Assembly: GCF_900079725.1 (NCBI RefSeq)
Contig: NZ_LT599032.1
Span: 1,766,209 to 1,830,208, forward strand
DNA length: 64,000 bases
Reading direction: 5' to 3'
Source: an uncultured Dysgonomonas sp.
GTDB lineage: Bacteria > Bacteroidota > Bacteroidia > Bacteroidales > Dysgonomonadaceae
The translations under genes and the position numbers were made by a program. The notes beneath the pieces are model-generated. The model did not search any database, was not told where the DNA came from, and saw nothing but the letters and a program-made list of their open reading frames with translations. Of this stretch, positions 8,859 to 17,294 are shown in pieces (within the stretch, counting starts at the first letter, position 1; the number at the start of each line of letters is the position of its first letter).

Positions 8859-11528
8859 ATGAAAAAGATGAATTACATCTGTGTCGCACTATTTTCGTTA
8901 TTCCTCTGTGCAGGATGTTCAGACACGCCACGTTACAAAGATCCAAATGCATCTGTAGAAGACAGAGTAAACGACCTGCTCTCCCGAATGACATTGGAAG
9001 AAAAAGCTGCACAGCTCGATATGCTTTCAGCCAATGATATATTGGATGGTCCTGATAAACTTAAAGAAAAGGAGACCGCCTATTTTATCGATTCCATGTG
9101 CATCGGGTCTATACATGATTTCTATCCTAAAACAGCAGCGATAGCCAACGCAGTGCAAAAACGCGCAATTGAAAATTCCCGCTTAGGCATTCCGGTAATC
9201 TTCATAGAAGAAGCATTACACGGTTATCAAGGTGAGGGAGCAACTACATTCCCTACCCCGATAGGCAATTCATCCACATGGGACACGATACTAGTGAATA
9301 ATATAGGAAAAGCTATTGCCGCAGAGGCCCGGGCACATGGCGTTCATTTCGTTTTGGGACCTAATCTCGATCTGGCACGCGATATCAGATGGGGACGTAC
9401 CGAAGAAACATTCGGGGAAGACCCCTACCTCTCGTCACGTTACGCTGTCAGTCTGATAAAAGGAATGCAGGGAAACAGCCTGAAAGATAATAATACAGTA
9501 GTAGCCGAGCCGAAACACTTTGCCATACACGGTATTCCCGAAGGGGGAGTAAATACGTCACCGGTCTTTATCGGGGAACGTGAAGCCCGTTCCACTCATC
9601 TCTATGTATTCGAAAAAGCCGTTACCGAAGCTAAGGCAAAAGGGATTATGGCTGCCTATCACGAAAGGGATGGTGTGCCGGCTATTGCCGACCCGTGGCT
9701 GCTAAAAACCATATTGCGTGACGAATGGAAATTCGACGGATTCGTCGTATCAGACTTAGGCGCCATAGCCAAGCAATACAAAGACCACCATACTGCCGCG
9801 TCGGGAGAAGAAGCTATTATAAATGCGCTATCTGCCGGGTTGGACATGCAGTTTTATGATTATCCTCACGATGTATTTCAGAATACAGTTGTACAGGCTG
9901 TAAAAGACGGAAAACTAGCTGAAAAAGATCTGGACAGGGCAGTAGGAAGTATATTGAGGGTAAAATTCGAACTTGGACTTTTTGATAATCCATATACGGA
10001 TGAATCGTTAATAGCGAAAGTATTTCATAGCGAAGAACATCAAAAACTGGCTCTTGAAGCCGCCCGAAAATCAATTGTATTACTGGAAAACAGAGAGAAT
10101 ATGCTCCCTCTAAAGAAAAATATAAAATCGGTAGCACTCGTAGGCAACTTAGCCAATGTATCTTCATTAGGAGGTTATTCTCCGGCCGGGGCAAAAGCTG
10201 TAACAGTATATCAGGCCCTGAAAAAAAGATTTGGAGACGATGTAAAGATCAATTTCGTAAACAGCGATATATCCGAGCGTTTCTCTAATATACCACCCAG
10301 CGCTTTAACGCCAAAATCAACTACAGATAAGAATGGTCTGGATACAGAATTCTTTAACAATATTGAGTTCAGTGGTAATCCTGTTTATAGTTCCGTCAAT
10401 GATAATCTGTCTGTATACTGGCACAACCTGAGCCCTGCGCCGGGAGTAAATTCAGACAACTTTTCGGTACGTTGGAGCGGTTATATTACAGCACCTGTAA
10501 CAGGCGAATATGAGTTCTACCTGAATGCGGATGATTATGCACGTGTTTATCTGAACAATGAACTGTTTATCGACTGCTGGGGCACCGATAAAGTAAAGCA
10601 AACCATCAACAAGAAAATAAATATGACAGCCGGGCAGCCGGTGTCTATACGATTGGAATATGCCGAGTTGGAGGATATTGCTTTTGTAAACCTTAGATGG
10701 AGAATGACACAGATTACTTCATCTTCGTTGTTCAAAGATGTTGCACAAGCATCGGCTGCTTCCGATGTCACTATTGTGGTAATCGGAGAAACCGATAGCG
10801 AAGTGGGAGAAAGCCGTGACAGGCAAAACCTGTACCCACATCAGGCAGATCTGGATATTATTAAAACTGCCAAACAAACCAACAAACCTGTAATAACCGT
10901 TATGCTTACAGGCCGCCCGCTAGTACTTACAGAAATAGCTGCAAATTCAAACGCTCTTCTTCAGGCATGGTATCCGGGCGAAGCGGGAGGAGACGCCATT
11001 GCTGACGTATTGTGGGGAGATTATAATCCTTCGGGAAAATTGTCGGTTAGCTTCCCTAAAGAACAGGGTACACTACCTATCTACTATTCGAAGAAGCCAT
11101 CGGCCAGCCGTAGGTATGTGGACGGAAACGGTGACCCGCTGTACGAATTCGGTTATGGGCTCAGCTATACCAATTTCACCTACTCGGCTCTAAGCATACA
11201 ACCCGAAAATCCGGGAACGACTGATAATATCACTGTTACTATCAACCTGAGAAATACAGGAAATGTAGATGGCTCAGAAGTAGTACAGCTATATATTAAC
11301 GATAAGGTGAGCAGTGTAGCTACTCCTGTGAAGTTACTAAAAGGCTTTGCCAATGTATTCCTTAAAGCTGGAGAAAACAAGGTTGTAAAATTGGTTTTAA
11401 CCCCAGAACATTTGTCTTTGATAAATGCTGAGATGAAACGCGTAGTAGAACCCGGAGAATTTGAAATAATGGTAGGAAGTTCATCTAAGAACATTCATTT
11501 GACTCAAACAATAACTGTTACAAAATGA
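8859..11528 (+). CDS. GH3 beta-glycosidase lipoprotein with PA14 domain
   Basis: The 889-residue protein begins with a lipoprotein signal (FLCAGCSD). The N-terminal GH3 barrel contains RWGRTEETFGEDPYLSSR and the nucleophile segment DGFVVSDLGAI (Asp 299; many relatives have SDW here). The second alpha/beta domain follows. A PA14 module is inserted at about residues 480-620, with WSGYITAPVTGEYEFYLNAD and YARVYLNNE; PA14 inserts often shape the active site of GH3 enzymes. The C terminus is a fibronectin III-like domain starting near GYGLSYTNFTYS. Likely a beta-glucosidase or beta-xylosidase acting on oligosaccharides. Its stop overlaps the start of the esterase gene (ATGA), implying translational coupling. 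Confidence 0.9.
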   Translation: MKKMNYICVALFSLFLCAGCSDTPRYKDPNASVEDRVNDLLSRMTLEEKAAQLDMLSANDILDGPDKLKEKETAYFIDSMCIGSIHDFYPKTAAIANAVQKRAIENSRLGIPVIFIEEALHGYQGEGATTFPTPIGNSSTWDTILVNNIGKAIAAEARAHGVHFVLGPNLDLARDIRWGRTEETFGEDPYLSSRYAVSLIKGMQGNSLKDNNTVVAEPKHFAIHGIPEGGVNTSPVFIGEREARSTHLYVFEKAVTEAKAKGIMAAYHERDGVPAIADPWLLKTILRDEWKFDGFVVSDLGAIAKQYKDHHTAASGEEAIINALSAGLDMQFYDYPHDVFQNTVVQAVKDGKLAEKDLDRAVGSILRVKFELGLFDNPYTDESLIAKVFHSEEHQKLALEAARKSIVLLENRENMLPLKKNIKSVALVGNLANVSSLGGYSPAGAKAVTVYQALKKRFGDDVKINFVNSDISERFSNIPPSALTPKSTTDKNGLDTEFFNNIEFSGNPVYSSVNDNLSVYWHNLSPAPGVNSDNFSVRWSGYITAPVTGEYEFYLNADDYARVYLNNELFIDCWGTDKVKQTINKKINMTAGQPVSIRLEYAELEDIAFVNLRWRMTQITSSSLFKDVAQASAASDVTIVVIGETDSEVGESRDRQNLYPHQADLDIIKTAKQTNKPVITVMLTGRPLVLTEIAANSNALLQAWYPGEAGGDAIADVLWGDYNPSGKLSVSFPKEQGTLPIYYSKKPSASRRYVDGNGDPLYEFGYGLSYTNFTYSALSIQPENPGTTDNITVTINLRNTGNVDGSEVVQLYINDKVSSVATPVKLLKGFANVFLKAGENKVVKLVLTPEHLSLINAEMKRVVEPGEFEIMVGSSSKNIHLTQTITVTK

Positions 11529-12922
11529 AGCACTTTATCTGTCTCTTATTCTGTTTATTGATAACGGTTTCTACTCATGCACAAAAAAGAGTTGCATTTA
11601 TAGGTGCCAGTATCACCGAAGGTGCCCGCACCACCGACCCTAAGAAAGATTCATATCCTGCACAATTAGGAAGTCTGCTCGGAAATGAATATGAGGTTCT
11701 CAATTTCGGTATTGGCAGCCGTACAATGTTGCGCAAAGGAGATTTTCCATATTGGGATACGGAGCAATACAGACAAGCCCTTAAAAGCAATCCTGATATT
11801 GTATTCATCGATTTAGGCGGAAATGATGCAAAATTACAGAACAGGATATATTTGAACGAAATGAAAGATGATTGTATAGATATGATCAGGTCTTTCAAAA
11901 ATCTGCCGTCTGATCCGCGTGTGATATTGATGTTGCCTTTCGTTTCATTTGAGCCGGATACGACTCAAATATGGGATCCGGTACTGATAGACAGAATAAT
12001 CCCCCGACTTCAACAGGCTGCCTATGAAGAAAATATCGAAGTATTGGATATGCATTCATTGCTTATCAATAGAAAAGACCTGATGCCGGATAATATACAC
12101 CCGGAAGATGAAGGATCAGCCATAATAGCCAAAAGATTGTATGAACAAGTTGTACTAAAAAGGGATAAAGCTTTTGATATACTTGAAAATATAAAAGAGC
12201 CATATTCTATCAGCGATTTCAAAGGATATATCTGTGCAGACTTTAAAGTTAGAGGAAGAGAATGTAAAGTGGTAAAACCCAAAGAAGCCGCACCGGGCAA
12301 ACCCTGGATTTGGCGCACCCGCTTCTGGGCACACGAACCTCAGACAGATATCGCATTACTCGAAAGAGGATACCATCTGGTTTATTGCGATGTGGCTGAG
12401 TTGATGGGGAATAAGGAAGCATTATCTATATGGTCGGACTTCTACAAGCTGCTTACCAAAGCGGGATTATCCAAGAAGAGTACGATGGAAGGTATGAGCC
12501 GTGGTGCTATGTACTCATTCTGCTGGGCAGCCGCCAATCCCGACAAAGTAAGTTGTGTGTATGTCGATAATCCTTTGCTCGATTGCCGCTATCTGGCCGA
12601 CAGAGATGGGGACTTAGGAGAAATGACAAGGGATTTTATGGCCGCATACGGCCTGAAAACGAAGGATGATATCCGCAACTTCAAAGGTAGCCCTACAGAT
12701 AAGGTAAAGGAAATAGTAAAAGGGAAATATCCTATACTTATACTCTGTGCCGATCAGGATGAAGCAGTCTCTCCTACCCAAACGATAACATTCGAAGATA
12801 AGATAAAAGCATTGGGCGGTGATATTACCGTAATGATGAAACACGGATTCAAACATCATCCGCATAGCTTCCCAAATCCTTCTCCAATAGTAGATTTTGT
12901 ACTCAAAGCAACATATAAATAA
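11525..12922 (+). CDS. Two-domain esterase: SGNH hydrolase fused to alpha/beta hydrolase
   Basis: The 465-residue protein has a signal peptide ending near TVSTHAQ. Residues about 20-215 form an SGNH/GDSL hydrolase with block I GASITEG (Ser), block III GGND and block V DNIHP (Asp/His). Residues about 225-465 form an alpha/beta hydrolase with nucleophile elbow GMSRGA, a late Asp in LCADQDEAV and a C-terminal His in KHGFKHHPHS. Both halves keep their catalytic residues, so two different ester bonds (for example acetyl and feruloyl or methyl groups) may be removed by one polypeptide. The 4-base overlap with GH3 and the following GH43 tie it to deacylation of a decorated plant glycan. The acyl groups are not determined by the sequence. 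Confidence 0.82.
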   Translation: MKHFICLLFCLLITVSTHAQKRVAFIGASITEGARTTDPKKDSYPAQLGSLLGNEYEVLNFGIGSRTMLRKGDFPYWDTEQYRQALKSNPDIVFIDLGGNDAKLQNRIYLNEMKDDCIDMIRSFKNLPSDPRVILMLPFVSFEPDTTQIWDPVLIDRIIPRLQQAAYEENIEVLDMHSLLINRKDLMPDNIHPEDEGSAIIAKRLYEQVVLKRDKAFDILENIKEPYSISDFKGYICADFKVRGRECKVVKPKEAAPGKPWIWRTRFWAHEPQTDIALLERGYHLVYCDVAELMGNKEALSIWSDFYKLLTKAGLSKKSTMEGMSRGAMYSFCWAAANPDKVSCVYVDNPLLDCRYLADRDGDLGEMTRDFMAAYGLKTKDDIRNFKGSPTDKVKEIVKGKYPILILCADQDEAVSPTQTITFEDKIKALGGDITVMMKHGFKHHPHSFPNPSPIVDFVLKATYK

Positions 12923-12944
12923 TAATATAACTAAGCTAAGAAAA

Positions 12945-13910
12945 ATGAAAAGAACTCTTTTTACCTTGTGTATTCTCGTATTTGCACTATTGTCGACGAA
13001 CATCTCCGGTCAGGAAAATCCGTTCATACAGCACATGTACACCGCTGATCCTTCGGCCCGTGTATGGGCAGACGGACGATTGTATGTCTATGCTTCGCAC
13101 GATATAGCACCACCAAGAGGCTGCGACCTGATGGACCAATATCATGTATTTTCCACTGACGATATGATAAACTGGACAGACCATGGTGAGATACTTCGCT
13201 CCAGCCAAGTGCCTTGGGGCAGACCTGAGGGTGGTTTTATGTGGGCACCCGATTGTGTATATAAAGACGGGACATACTACTTCTACTTCCCGCATCCGAG
13301 CGAATCGGACTGGAGCAAAAGCTGGAAAATCGGTGTGGCCACAAGTAAGTACCCTGCGAAAGACTTTGTAGTACAAGGATATGTAAAGGGCATGGAATCA
13401 CATATCGATCCAAATGTATTTATCGACGATGATGGACAAGCGTATATCTACCAAGGAGGTGGAGGCACTTGCTTCGGTGGTAAACTCAAAGACAATATGA
13501 TGGAAGTAGATGGCAAGCTGCAAATTATGGAAGGTCTTTACGACTTTCACGAAGCAGCATGGGTACACAAACGCAATGGCATTTACTATCTGTCTTATTC
13601 AGACAACCACGATGACAACTGGAACGACGGAGTGAAAGGTGATAATAGGATGCGTTATGCAACCAGCAACAGTCCACTTGGCCCGTGGAAACATCAGGGT
13701 ATATATATGGAACCTACAAACAGCTATACAAATCACGGATCGATAGTAGAATACAAAGGGCAATGGTATTCGTTCTACCACGATAGTTCACTATCTCTAA
13801 AAAATGGTGAGTTCAACGATTGGTTACGTTCTATCTGTGTTGATAAACTATACTATAACGAGGATGGTACCATCCAGATGGTGAAACAGACAAAAGAAGG
13901 CTGGAAATAA
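12945..13910 (+). CDS. GH43 family glycosidase, paralogue of the gene at 1-869
   Basis: I start at 12945, where a normal signal peptide begins (MKRTLFTLCILVFALLS...). A longer frame opens at 12897 but overlaps the esterase and adds a non-signal-like stretch. The mature 300-residue domain is a single GH43 propeller: YTADPSARVW (base Asp), HIDPNVFIDDDGQ (second Asp) and DFHEAAWVHKRNG (acid Glu). It is very similar throughout to the partial GH43 at 1-869. Single-domain GH43 enzymes of this size are usually periplasmic alpha-L-arabinofuranosidases or beta-xylosidases. It is the last gene of the + strand cluster, 22 bases after the esterase, and converges on rpiB with a hairpin between them. Confidence 0.9.
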   Translation: MKRTLFTLCILVFALLSTNISGQENPFIQHMYTADPSARVWADGRLYVYASHDIAPPRGCDLMDQYHVFSTDDMINWTDHGEILRSSQVPWGRPEGGFMWAPDCVYKDGTYYFYFPHPSESDWSKSWKIGVATSKYPAKDFVVQGYVKGMESHIDPNVFIDDDGQAYIYQGGGGTCFGGKLKDNMMEVDGKLQIMEGLYDFHEAAWVHKRNGIYYLSYSDNHDDNWNDGVKGDNRMRYATSNSPLGPWKHQGIYMEPTNSYTNHGSIVEYKGQWYSFYHDSSLSLKNGEFNDWLRSICVDKLYYNEDGTIQMVKQTKEGWK

Positions 13911-13965
13911 TATATACATGTACCTCTCCTCACTATCGGTCAAAAATTAACAATCAATATACAAT

Positions 13966-14008
13966 AAGAAAAGGCTGGATTGTCAATAATCCGGTCCTTT
14001 CTTTCTTC
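13966..14008. terminator. Hairpin between convergent GH43 and rpiB
   Basis: Arms at about 13966-13981 and 13988-14003 pair over about 16 positions with a few mismatches or G-U pairs, and a T/C-rich tract follows on the + strand. The placement between two convergent stop codons fits a bidirectional terminator. Confidence 0.6.
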
Positions 14009-14459
14009 AGCAATTAACCTTATCAATCCTGCCCTGATGTCTCCCCCCTTCAAAGTCGGTATTGAAGAAGACTTCTATCATATCATATGCTTCTTTCTCT
14101 GTGATAAACCTGCCCGGCAGAGTCAGCACATTGGCATCGTTATGTAATCTTACCAGTTTGGCGATCTCCACGTTCCAGCAAAGGGCACTTCTTACATGCC
14201 TGTGATGGTTCAATGCCATGTTGATACCGTTGCCCGTACCGCAGATGGCAATGCCCTTGTCGCAGTCTCCGCTGTCGATAGCCTCTCCCAGCTTATGGCC
14301 GAAGTCGGGATAATCGACACTCTCCGTTCCATAGGTACCCAAGTCGGTATAAGGGATGCCCTGTTCCTTAAACAGGCTGATGATATATTCTTTCATCGGG
14401 TAGCCGGCATGGTCACTGGCCAATCCGATGGGTTTTGAGGGGATGGGAAATAAGCTCAT
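14007..14459 (-). CDS. rpiB: Ribose-5-phosphate isomerase B
   Basis: The 150-residue protein has the RpiB/LacAB fold: IGLASDHAGYPMK at the N terminus, DLGTYGTESVDYPDFGHKLG, and the catalytic-loop segment GIAICGTGNGINMALNHHRHVRSALCW. It interconverts ribose 5-phosphate and ribulose 5-phosphate in the cytoplasm. A frame extends upstream to 14510, but that extra part translates a low-complexity spacer and contains half of a perfect 9-bp hairpin, so the start at 14459 (MSLFPIPSK) is preferred. It follows transketolase on the same strand, giving a pentose phosphate pair that suits an arabinose or xylose pathway. A sampled 60-base stretch is about 57% G+C, well above neighbours. Confidence 0.93.
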   Translation of the reverse strand: MSLFPIPSKPIGLASDHAGYPMKEYIISLFKEQGIPYTDLGTYGTESVDYPDFGHKLGEAIDSGDCDKGIAICGTGNGINMALNHHRHVRSALCWNVEIAKLVRLHNDANVLTLPGRFITEKEAYDMIEVFFNTDFEGGRHQGRIDKVNC

Positions 14460-14492
14460 GGGATAGTTATGAGTTATGATTGATGAATGATA

Positions 14493-14526
14493 AGTTGCAG
14501 GCTGCTTCATTCCACAACCTGCAACT
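14493..14526 (-). promoter_or_regulatory. 9-bp hairpin in the rpiB leader
   Basis: AGTTGCAGG at 14493-14501 is the exact reverse complement of 14518-14526. It lies just upstream of the preferred rpiB start. No T tract follows, so it is more likely an mRNA leader structure than a terminator. Confidence 0.4.
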
Positions 14527-14548
14527 GTTTATTCTGATTATTTTATTG

Positions 14549-14591
14549 TTAACTGATGACTGTTTACAGCTAACTGCTAACTGTTAACTGT
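14549..14591. repeat. TAACTG-rich low-complexity spacer between tkt and rpiB
   Basis: The motif TAACTG recurs several times at short intervals (for example TAACTGCTAACTGTTAACTG). Related TAACTTGTAACTG repeats occur upstream of tkt at 16728-16768, so both borders of the tkt gene carry the same kind of sequence. Confidence 0.6.
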
Positions 14592-16618
14592 CATTTCAGA
14601 TATTCCTTCACCTGATTATATACATTCTCAGGAGTAAAGCCAAGCTTCTCGTCCAGTACCTTATAAGGGGCGGAGAATCCGAAGGAGTTCATACCCCAGA
14701 TCTTACCTATATCGCCTACAAGACCCTGAAGGGTAACAGGAAGGCCTGCTGTAAGGCCGAACTTCCGCTTGTCCGCCGGAAGTACGCTTTGCTGGTAGGC
14801 TTCGCTTTGTGCACGGAACAGCCCTTCGGATGGTACCGATACGATACGTGTCTTGATGCCGTCTGCTTTCAGCAGCTTAGCCCCGTCTACAAGGGTTGAG
14901 ACTTCCGAACCCGAAGCCAACAGGATAACATCGTAGTCCTCGTCTTCTTCTACTATGTAAGCTCCTTTTTCAGCCTGTAAGGCTTCTGTATAGCGGCTTG
15001 CCTTAGCAGGCAGGTCGTTGATGTTCTGCCGTGAGAAGATAAGGCCTGTCGGAGTGGTCTTGTTTTCCATGGCCATCTTCCATGCTACGGTAGCTTCCTG
15101 TACGTCGGCAGGACGGAGAACAAGCATCGAGTTGTGACCGTGGTGGTTCTGCAACTTCTCCATCAGGCGTATCTGGGCTTCCTGTTCCACCGGTTCGTGG
15201 GTAGGACCGTCTTCACCGACACGGAAGGCATCGTGTGTCCAGATAAACTTAACGGGTAGTTCCATCAGCGCCGCAAGGCGGATGGCAGGTTTCATATAGT
15301 CGGAGAATACAAAGAAGGTGGCGCAGGCTGCCGTGACTCCTCCGTGCAGGGTCATACCGATACACAGGCAAGCCATGGTAAGCTCCGATACGCCTGCCTG
15401 CAGGAAGGCTCCCGAGAAATCGCCTTTCTTCATGCTGTGGGTATGCTTGAGGAAACCATCGGTCTTGTCCGAGTTGGACAGGTCGGCTGAGGATACGATC
15501 ATATTCTCTACCTGTTTGGCCAATACTCCCAGTACGGTAGCTGAGGCGGCACGGGTGGCCTGGTTCGGCTTCTGTTCGATGGCTGCCCAGTCTATTTGTG
15601 GTACATAGCCGTCGAACCACTGCTGCATCTTTTGTGCCAGCTCCGGGTTTTGTTTTGCCCAGGCTTCTTTGGCCGCATATTTCTTGGCTACGATCTCTGC
15701 CAGTTCGGCAGCACGTTTTTCGTAGAGTTCTTTGACTTCGGGGAAGATAACGAACGGATTTGTCGGATCTCCACCTAAGTTTTCGATGGTCTTCTCGTAA
15801 GAGGCTCCCGCTGCGCTTAACGGTTGTCCGTGTGTTTCTGTTTCGTCTTCGAAGCTGCTGCCGTCTGCTTTGACTGCTCCTTTTCCCATGATGGTCTTAC
15901 CGATAATCAGGGTAGGGCGTTCTTTTTCCTGTTTGGCTTCTGTCAGGGCGGCACGGATCTCGGTGGCGTCGTTGCCTGTAATGGTAATCACACGCCAACC
16001 CCATGCTGTATATTTGGCGGCTACGTCTTCTTCGGTCACTTCGCGGGTCTTGGTAGACAGCTGGATACCGTTGGAGTCGTAGAACATGATCAGGTTGTCG
16101 AGTCCGAGGTGGCCTGCCGTACGGCCTGCTCCCTGTGAGATCTCTTCCTGTACGCCTCCGTCGGAGATAAAGGCATAGATGGTCTGATCCATGCAGTCAC
16201 CGAAGCGTTGTTTGAGGAACTTGGCGGCGATGGCTGCTCCCACGGCAAAGGTATGCCCTTGTCCGAGCGGGCCGGAAGTGTTCTCGATACCACGCAGGAT
16301 GTCTCTTTCGGGATGGCCCGGTGTTACGCTGCCCCACTGGCGGAAGCCCTGAAGGTCTTCCATACTGAACTTACCGGCTAGGGCTAGGGTGGAGTACAGC
16401 ATCGGAGACATATGTCCCGGATCTAAGAAGAAACGGTCGCGGCCTTCCCACTGAGGATTCTTCGGGTCATAGACCAGAAATTCAGAAAAAAGCACATTGA
16501 TAAAATCAGCGCCGCCCATGGCGCCTCCGGGATGGCCCGATTTGGCTTTCTCGACCATAGAGGCCGATAGGATGCGGATGTTGTCCGCGCTTCTGTTTAA
16601 TAAATTGGTTGTGGTCAT
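14591..16618 (-). CDS. tkt: Transketolase
   Basis: The 675-residue protein is full length for the family. Thiamine-pyrophosphate and substrate motifs are in order: AKSGHPGGAMGGADF, DPGHMSPMLYS, TSGPLGQGHTFAVGAA, the ISDGGVQEE segment of the ThDP/metal-binding region, and in the middle domain HDAFRVGEDGPTHEPVEQ. It transfers two-carbon units between ketose and aldose phosphates and links xylulose 5-phosphate (from arabinose or xylose) to glycolysis. It precedes rpiB on the - strand. Two sampled 60-base stretches (15061-15180) are about 53% G+C against about 43% in sampled SusC/SusD stretches, which points to strong codon selection or separate origin. A promoter-like repeat lies directly upstream. 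Confidence 0.97.
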   Translation of the reverse strand: MTTTNLLNRSADNIRILSASMVEKAKSGHPGGAMGGADFINVLFSEFLVYDPKNPQWEGRDRFFLDPGHMSPMLYSTLALAGKFSMEDLQGFRQWGSVTPGHPERDILRGIENTSGPLGQGHTFAVGAAIAAKFLKQRFGDCMDQTIYAFISDGGVQEEISQGAGRTAGHLGLDNLIMFYDSNGIQLSTKTREVTEEDVAAKYTAWGWRVITITGNDATEIRAALTEAKQEKERPTLIIGKTIMGKGAVKADGSSFEDETETHGQPLSAAGASYEKTIENLGGDPTNPFVIFPEVKELYEKRAAELAEIVAKKYAAKEAWAKQNPELAQKMQQWFDGYVPQIDWAAIEQKPNQATRAASATVLGVLAKQVENMIVSSADLSNSDKTDGFLKHTHSMKKGDFSGAFLQAGVSELTMACLCIGMTLHGGVTAACATFFVFSDYMKPAIRLAALMELPVKFIWTHDAFRVGEDGPTHEPVEQEAQIRLMEKLQNHHGHNSMLVLRPADVQEATVAWKMAMENKTTPTGLIFSRQNINDLPAKASRYTEALQAEKGAYIVEEDEDYDVILLASGSEVSTLVDGAKLLKADGIKTRIVSVPSEGLFRAQSEAYQQSVLPADKRKFGLTAGLPVTLQGLVGDIGKIWGMNSFGFSAPYKVLDEKLGFTPENVYNQVKEYLK

Positions 16619-16661
16619 TGGGTATATTGTTTATGATTATTATAATTAATTCTGATTGAAA

Positions 16662-16725
16662 AGGTAACAAAGGTAACACAAAAAACAATTAAGAATGAAG
16701 AATGAAAAATTAATAATTTTTTCCC
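16662..16725 (-). promoter_or_regulatory. Repeat-borne promoter upstream of tkt
   Basis: On the - strand, TACCTTTG (16668-16675) matches the Bacteroidetes -7 consensus TAnnTTTG. It is preceded by an AT-rich stretch closely related to the repeats at 45231-45405. No clear -33 TTTG is visible, so the assignment rests on the -7 box and position. Confidence 0.45.
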
Positions 16726-16994
16726 TCGTAACTTGTAACTGCCCGCAGGGCGCAGTAACTTGTAACTGTTAAAAAGTAACAAAGGTAACACATGTTTCAG
16801 TTTTTAGCCGTTAGCGTTGGCTATCGTATAAGTGACTTTACAGTAAACAGTATTCTCACACAAAGACACAAATTCCAGTTCATTATCATATTCACATTCA
16901 TTAACCATATTTAGTTAAAACCTGACATATCTGACAGAATCTTCACCATTTTTATCTTGTTATTTTCACACTCGTTAACTATAAACAGTTAAAA

Positions 16995-17141
16995 GGTAAC
17001 ACAAAGAGCAATTAATAATTAAGAATGAAAAATTAATAATTAGCTTTTACCCTCTCTGTAGCCTCCCCTCGGGGAGAAACAACGTTCGACGGAACGAAGT
17101 GTAGTCAATGGAGGGGCCATCAATACTTCAAAGAACTAACA
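16995..17141 (+). repeat. 147-bp inverted repeat, copy 1
   Basis: This segment is the reverse complement of 45139-45285 without gaps. The first 126 or so bases differ at only two positions, and the last 20 are more diverged. It contains a CTCCCCTCGGGGAG-like palindrome, a CGTTC/GAACG hairpin and an AT-rich end that in other copies carries a promoter-like TACCTTTG. Confidence 0.9.
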
Positions 17142-17294
17142 GCTATAGGCTAAAATACAATCGCTATTCTATATAGATAAATTTGCAAAAAAATATTCAA
17201 TCCCAAATTTAGTACAAATAAAAGAATCCAAATATTATTTTCCGTCAAAGCAGAGAATATATTCGGATTCTTTCAAAATAATCTGATTATTGAT

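Larger units (their letters stand above)
16619..17294. other. 676-bp gene-free, repeat-rich spacer between GH51 and tkt
   Basis: No plausible gene is present. It holds a promoter-like repeat (16662-16725), a direct repeat GTAACTTGTAACTG at 16728-16741 and 16755-16768, several GTAAC-rich segments, and one arm of a 147-bp inverted repeat (16995-17141). The rest is AT-rich. Confidence 0.8.

Noticed and set aside
12897-12944. Longer start for the GH43 at 12945
   Set aside because: It overlaps the esterase gene and its extra residues do not form a signal peptide; a normal signal peptide begins at 12945.
14460-14510. N-terminal extension of rpiB
   Set aside because: The extra codons translate low-complexity spacer and half of a hairpin; RpiB homologues start near the IGLASDHAG segment.
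15824-16138. 104-residue frame opposite transketolase
   Set aside because: It is a shadow frame on the reverse strand of a strongly conserved gene.
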